From Glandiceps talaboti (taxonomy: Eukaryota > Hemichordata > Enteropneusta > Spengelidae), in NCBI RefSeq assembly GCF_964340395.1, contig NC_135557.1:9421460-9485459 (forward strand): a stretch of 64,000 nucleotides of DNA, given 5' to 3'. Position 1 is the stretch's first letter. Every line of letters starts with the position of its first letter. Below are positions 14,640-64,000 of the stretch, in pieces. Below the pieces are notes generated by a model. It was not told the origin of the DNA. It made no database searches and saw nothing but the letters and a program-made list of their open reading frames with translations. Made by a program: the position numbers and the translations under genes.

Positions 14640-15440
14640 GCTTGCTCAATTATAATGAAAGTTGGGATATATAATCTTTAGGGTAATAGCTAGACCTGAT
14701 TATGTTTTGAGCCAGATATGTTAGAGTTTAATTAGAGAAATGTGCATATTAATAAAATCAACTAATTACGCAAAATCTTAAGACTGCATACTTATTTTTG
14801 GTAATTAGGCTATTTCTTAAGAATACATACTTCAAATTCAACATAATTTAATACATATGTTAACCATAAGAAAACACATAGGCTATCAAGTTTGTTGATG
14901 CACTGTACAGTGTTAATGAATAATTTACATAATTAATGATTTTCGGTAATTAGGCTATATCTTAAGAATAAATACTTCAATTCCAATATAATTCAGTACA
15001 CACGTTAACCATAACAACCAAATATGTCCTGTAAAGCTTGTTGGTGTATCTTTCAGTGTTAATGAATAATTTGCATAATTAATGATTCTTGGTAATTAGG
15101 CTATATCTTAAGACTGCATACTTGAATTTCAATACATTTCAGCATGTACATTAACCATAACAAATTGTGTATGTCCTATAAAGTTAGTTGATGTACCTTA
15201 CAGTGTTAATTAATAATTTGCATAATTAATGATTTTCGGTAATTAGTCTGTATCTTAAGACTTCATACTTCAAATTTCGTATAATATGATACGTACATCA
15301 ACCGTAATAATACGCACCTATGAAGTTTGTTGCTACAACTTTTTCCCTTAATGAGTATTTTGAATAATGAACTATATTCAGTAATTGAGCAGTATCATAC
15401 ACTCTTACATACAATAACCTAAGAAAGCACGCTTGTCCAA
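14640..15440. repeat. About 145-bp tandem repeat, AT-rich, 4-5 units
   Basis: GGTAATTAGGCTATATCTTAAG recurs at about 14799, 14946, 15090, 15237 (diverged) and weakly 15379; in short, TAATTAGGCTAT marks each unit. The other unit landmark is GTGTTAATGAATAATTTGC. The array follows a GTAT/GTCT run and a CCTCC-rich start at 14447. Related single copies lie at 32.1-32.4 and 59.1-59.3 kb. Confidence 0.85.
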
Positions 15441-18212
15441 AAAACTAAGCCTGTCTGTTACCATAGTTTTTTTTTAGTTTAATGAGTTATTTGCATAATT
15501 AGTTATTCCCTTATGGGAGGCATTCAGTTTAAATCTGGTTCAGTATATTACTTTAGATTGCAGTTTATTTACACGTTTATGTTACTCATTACACAGTTAG
15601 TTTTGAGTAGTAAACTTTAATACTTGGCTCTATTTTTAGCATAGTAGTTATATATCAGACTGTTGTAATATGTTAATTAATAGTTTATTATATTTACAAC
15701 TATATTTGTTTTCATTATGTATTGTACCCCTGTCTGTATTTTAACAACTTATACTTTTTTTTTCGCTTTAACTTTGGGAGCTGATTAATTGAGAACAAGA
15801 TATTGAATTATTTTCTCTATTAACAGTTTTGTTATTGGTTGAATAAAATTAGAGGTTTTCGAGATTTTCATTATTTGACTTTAAACTCTGAATATAAAAT
15901 ATTTTTGCTAGATATATTACTGATTGATAGCGCTCATTTTTTAAATATTGTTTATATCTTATTTCTTGGTTTAGCTGCATGCTGGTAGAGAAATGACTTT
16001 CAGGGGCAACTTTTCCTAATGGAGGGGAATATGTCACGGACCAATATTTGAAAATTTATCATTTCGTCAATTTCGTCCACTTCTAAAAGTTATCAGACAA
16101 ATAGTTTTTACTTTGGCTATTATCAGTTGAATGATGATAAAGCTACACAATGACATATTGTGTTCAGTTGATGGTAAAAATAACCGCATTGCTTTGTCAC
16201 AAAATTGTTTAATGGAAATCTATGACTTTATTGTTTACATATAATTTACATTTTAAGTTAATTAAGATACACAGCGTGATGACACCGTCATTTACTTGAA
16301 TGCAATCGCATAGAGGACACTATTACGTCATCATTTACTTGAATGCAATCACACAGAGGACAATAAACTACATCGACAGGCCATGAATGGGCGCTACATG
16401 AATATTGCTTTAGGGAGATTTAAAAAGAACATGTTTTTCCCCATAATGCAAAGTGTGGTGGGGGCAATACTCCATATCACGTGATTCGGTCTTAAACACT
16501 GACTGAATTCTACACAAAAAATGTTTTATTCTCTGTGAAAAATCTGCATAATAACCAATTTGAGGATATATCATCACTAAGGCTCAGAATGTCCTGAAAA
16601 CCTATTTCAGATGTAACAAGACAAGCTTTTTTGTGTAGCTTACTTTATCCCAATTACACATTAAACCAATTGAAACATGACATATTTCTAACACAACGAT
16701 ATTACTTTAATTTTCAATTGAGGGGGGTCAATGACGTTAATTTATTTCCACCTCCATCTAGTTTCGATGAGAGTGTACTTACACAGACAATTTATATAGT
16801 TTAGACAATGACATGTGTTCGAGAACACAGGGTTACTCCCGTATCCACTTCCCATTGATCACATTTTGTAATGAGCTCTCATGTATTCATCCACTAGCTA
16901 GTGTCATTTTGGTCCCTCAATACCCACTGTGCCCAAACTTTCATCATATGAGCGTTTAGGCTGTATGTAATAATGGAATATTATGCCAATGGCATTGTAG
17001 AACAATTGTTACGATTTGTGCAAATATCTATCCACCCATGTTCTTTATTTACGTGTATTACATGCATACACATAATTTTACAGGTGCTATGACCTGTATG
17101 CTCGTGATTGTGTATAGTAAATGCATTGCATGTTTATTATCTTGCCTAATAACCCATGTTGTTATCTTTCCAATATACATCATAATTCTACTGTTACCGT
17201 GGACTTGGTCTTGTTACTGGGCATGTATATGTCCATCCTTTGAATGGTTATCCACTTTCCCACCCATCCCTGTTATTATGTTTGCAATATCCACCTCAAT
17301 GTGAGCATTGCTAAGGATGTCGTAAAGTGTCGCTAGAAATTTTTGAATACATTTGATGAATGATTATTTACATGCACAGGCAATAATACTATCTTTGCTA
17401 ACTATACTGGTATTTGGCAGTTGCCAAGGGCATGCCCAAGGTTGCTAGGATCACTTGTGTCAATAATATGTCTTGTACAAAATCTGAATATCTTCACCAA
17501 GTATTTTTGAGATATAAGTAACTGAGCAAACTTCAGTTTCTGGCTCAAAATGAGCATATGTCCACATGCATATGCACTGGGTAGTTCCTCCATCGTCACC
17601 TCTGGTGTTGGTAAAAAGGACTGGGATTTCTGGGGTGCACACCTATTTGTACGGGCAGGGTCACTATTTATTGTGCAATGATATTTTTATCACAAATAAT
17701 CAAGGACAGAGGAGAGACGAGGTCATTGAGTTTTGTGCATGTAGGGTCTTGGGGAGGCAATCATTTTTATTCGCTGGAATTCTAGAAAACACTGCCCCCA
17801 CATTGATAATTTATGTCCAAACCTAAACATGCTAAACTAACCATCGATGTGTTTGTGTGCTCGTGGTATGCAGGAATGAGACAACATTAATCCAAAGACA
17901 TACAGTGTAATTAGTGTCAAGAATTTGTCAAAGCATAGACATCATGTACAGGAGCCAGGATCAACAACAGTCTTTACTGATAGTGTGTTATTATGTTATG
18001 ATAAGTACAGCTGGTAGTTTTACATTAAATCTTCCCCAGTTATACAAAGATTGAGAAAAGTGATCAGAGCCTACACCTGGGCTGCTCCTGGTTGTTTTTG
18101 TTATTAAATGTGTTGCTATTCTATGTAACCTCGTCCATTCATGGTCTTTCCTTGGCTCACTTCAAGCAAACAAACAAACAAACTGGTGTTTTGTCCTGTT
18201 TTTCTTTTACAG
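15441..18212. other. Upstream region of the MACPF gene
   Basis: A+T-rich without recognised genes. The promoter and any first non-coding exon should lie here, but I cannot locate a TSS, TATA box or donor with confidence. A membrane-like ORF at 17038-17304 has no other support. Confidence 0.4.
16270..16370. repeat. Tandem duplication of about 52 bp
   Basis: GTCATTTACTTGAATGCAAT and GTCATCATTTACTTGAATGC frame two copies ending in GAGGACA; related in layout to the 13.9-kb repeat. Confidence 0.6.
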
Positions 18213-18238
18213 GTGGAAACTAGTGTACTGTTAAAACC

Positions 18239-63073
<44,835 letters not shown>

Positions 63074-63209
63074 GTATTGTATGCTATGGTGTTTAAAGAG
63101 ACACAAGCCGATTGTATAGCTTTTTTTACCTTCTATTGTTTTCTCAGACACTATTTCACTCTGTATTCTTGCATTGTTTCAACAGGTGGGTACATACTAG
63201 TGATTTCCT

Positions 63210-64000
63210 CAATATTTTGTCTATGCCTAAAGTTTTACATCATTAAATAGATTGTTAGTTATCCTCTTAATTGTAGTAGCAGATTTTAGTAAAATACAAT
63301 TAATTCTAATGTTTCGGTAAGGAACATAGTGCAATTACCTTTTCAAGGCGTTTTTCTTTAACTTTCGGAACAAAGGTGATTCTCGTCAGGTGTTTGAATT
63401 ATATTGGACATATTTATTCTCATTTTTGTCTTCCATTAACTTGGGCTTACATCGAGTAATCCAGTGTAAGATAAAACAGATAATTTGAACCTTGAATTTC
63501 TGTTTGAAATCATTCCAAGAGAGTAAAACCCATTTGGGTAAAACAAATCATACAAAATTCGCTTTCCTAGCTGTTGAAACGTTCGCCTAATATTAAGCAA
63601 GACAGGAAATATAATCGTTGTGATATATATTTAAGTAGTTTGCATCAAGAATTTTAAAAGTCTTGGCGAATAGAAATATATCGTAAAAAAATTGTCCACA
63701 CGGTGTTCACATATTAAAAAGCCTTGATAGTGCAACTTATTAAGTCTTTATATATTGCTTTGTAAAGATGATTTACAGATATTTGAAGTAGAGAATATGA
63801 ATTAGATTATATTTGATATACAGTTGATCTGAAGTTGTAAATTTAAACAGCGCCTATGAAGCAGAAATGAAATGCTTCATATGACCTTACAGTTTGACAC
63901 AATTTCAAACGCACACAGTTACTTTTTATCAAAATATGAATTCACTCTAGATAATTTTCATCATACTCACAAAACCGATAGGTAAGATAGTGGCAATCCC
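63210..64000. other. Intron after exon 21, to window edge
   Basis: A+T-rich intronic sequence similar in its first 120 bp to the sequence after exon 18. No further exon is visible before the edge. Confidence 0.5.

Noticed and set aside
17038-17304. Hydrophobic membrane-like ORF
   Set aside because: No splice sites, homology or coding bias that I can see; A+T-rich sequence often gives hydrophobic ORFs.

Overview
The window is eukaryotic nuclear DNA: multi-exon coding with GT-AG introns, A+T-rich introns and intergenic sequence, and very many microsatellites. The repeat content (Helitron, Polinton-like polymerase, Penelope-like element, hAT, CACTA and LINE relics) and the main gene's domains point to a marine invertebrate. 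A cephalochordate-, hemichordate- or echinoderm-like deuterostome is my best guess, but a lophotrochozoan cannot be excluded from sequence alone.

The dominant feature is one plus-strand gene from about 18.2 kb to beyond the right edge. I could chain 21 coding exons (18239-63073) with consistent reading phase, giving at least 1097 codons and still open at the last donor. In order it encodes: signal peptide; low-complexity linker; short Cys-containing segment; complete MACPF (perforin/complement-type pore-forming) domain with a WGTHY signature; a region of uncertain affinity; a beta-rich module that resembles the farnesoic-acid-O-methyltransferase (FAMeT) domain; a Cys-rich furin/GFR-like stretch; and at least two 8-Cys modules whose core resembles hevein-type chitin-binding domains. 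The two hevein-like exons have identical length (168 nt) and are separated by two 15-nt microexons, and all four are symmetric phase 1-1. This is a classic exon-shuffling layout. A secreted pore-former aimed at chitin- or glycan-bearing targets is a reasonable inference, not shown.

0-18.2 kb holds no gene I can support. It contains a long low-copy duplication (about 0.96-4.66 kb against 10.7-13.4 kb, with a partial copy at 4.69-5.0 kb), a hAT-like relic, a 259-bp CACTA-type MITE, two LINE 3' ends, a 52-bp tandem repeat carrying TGACGTCA, and a roughly 145-bp tandem repeat.

The introns of the main gene hold a decayed Polinton-type DNA polymerase B (20.8-22.0 kb, minus), a possible gag/ORF1 fragment (33.9-34.3 kb), three hammerhead-ribozyme-like motifs in Penelope-type terminal repeats (39.4-39.75 kb), two more (42.72 and 50.59 kb) plus a truncated one (51.53 kb), a 30-bp minisatellite of about 38 units (42.8-43.9 kb), a Penelope GIY-YIG fragment between inverted arms (50.6-51.56 kb), and an internally deleted intron-containing Helitron (52.4-55.8 kb, minus). 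A possible antisense exon of a second gene lies at 59.7-59.9 kb.
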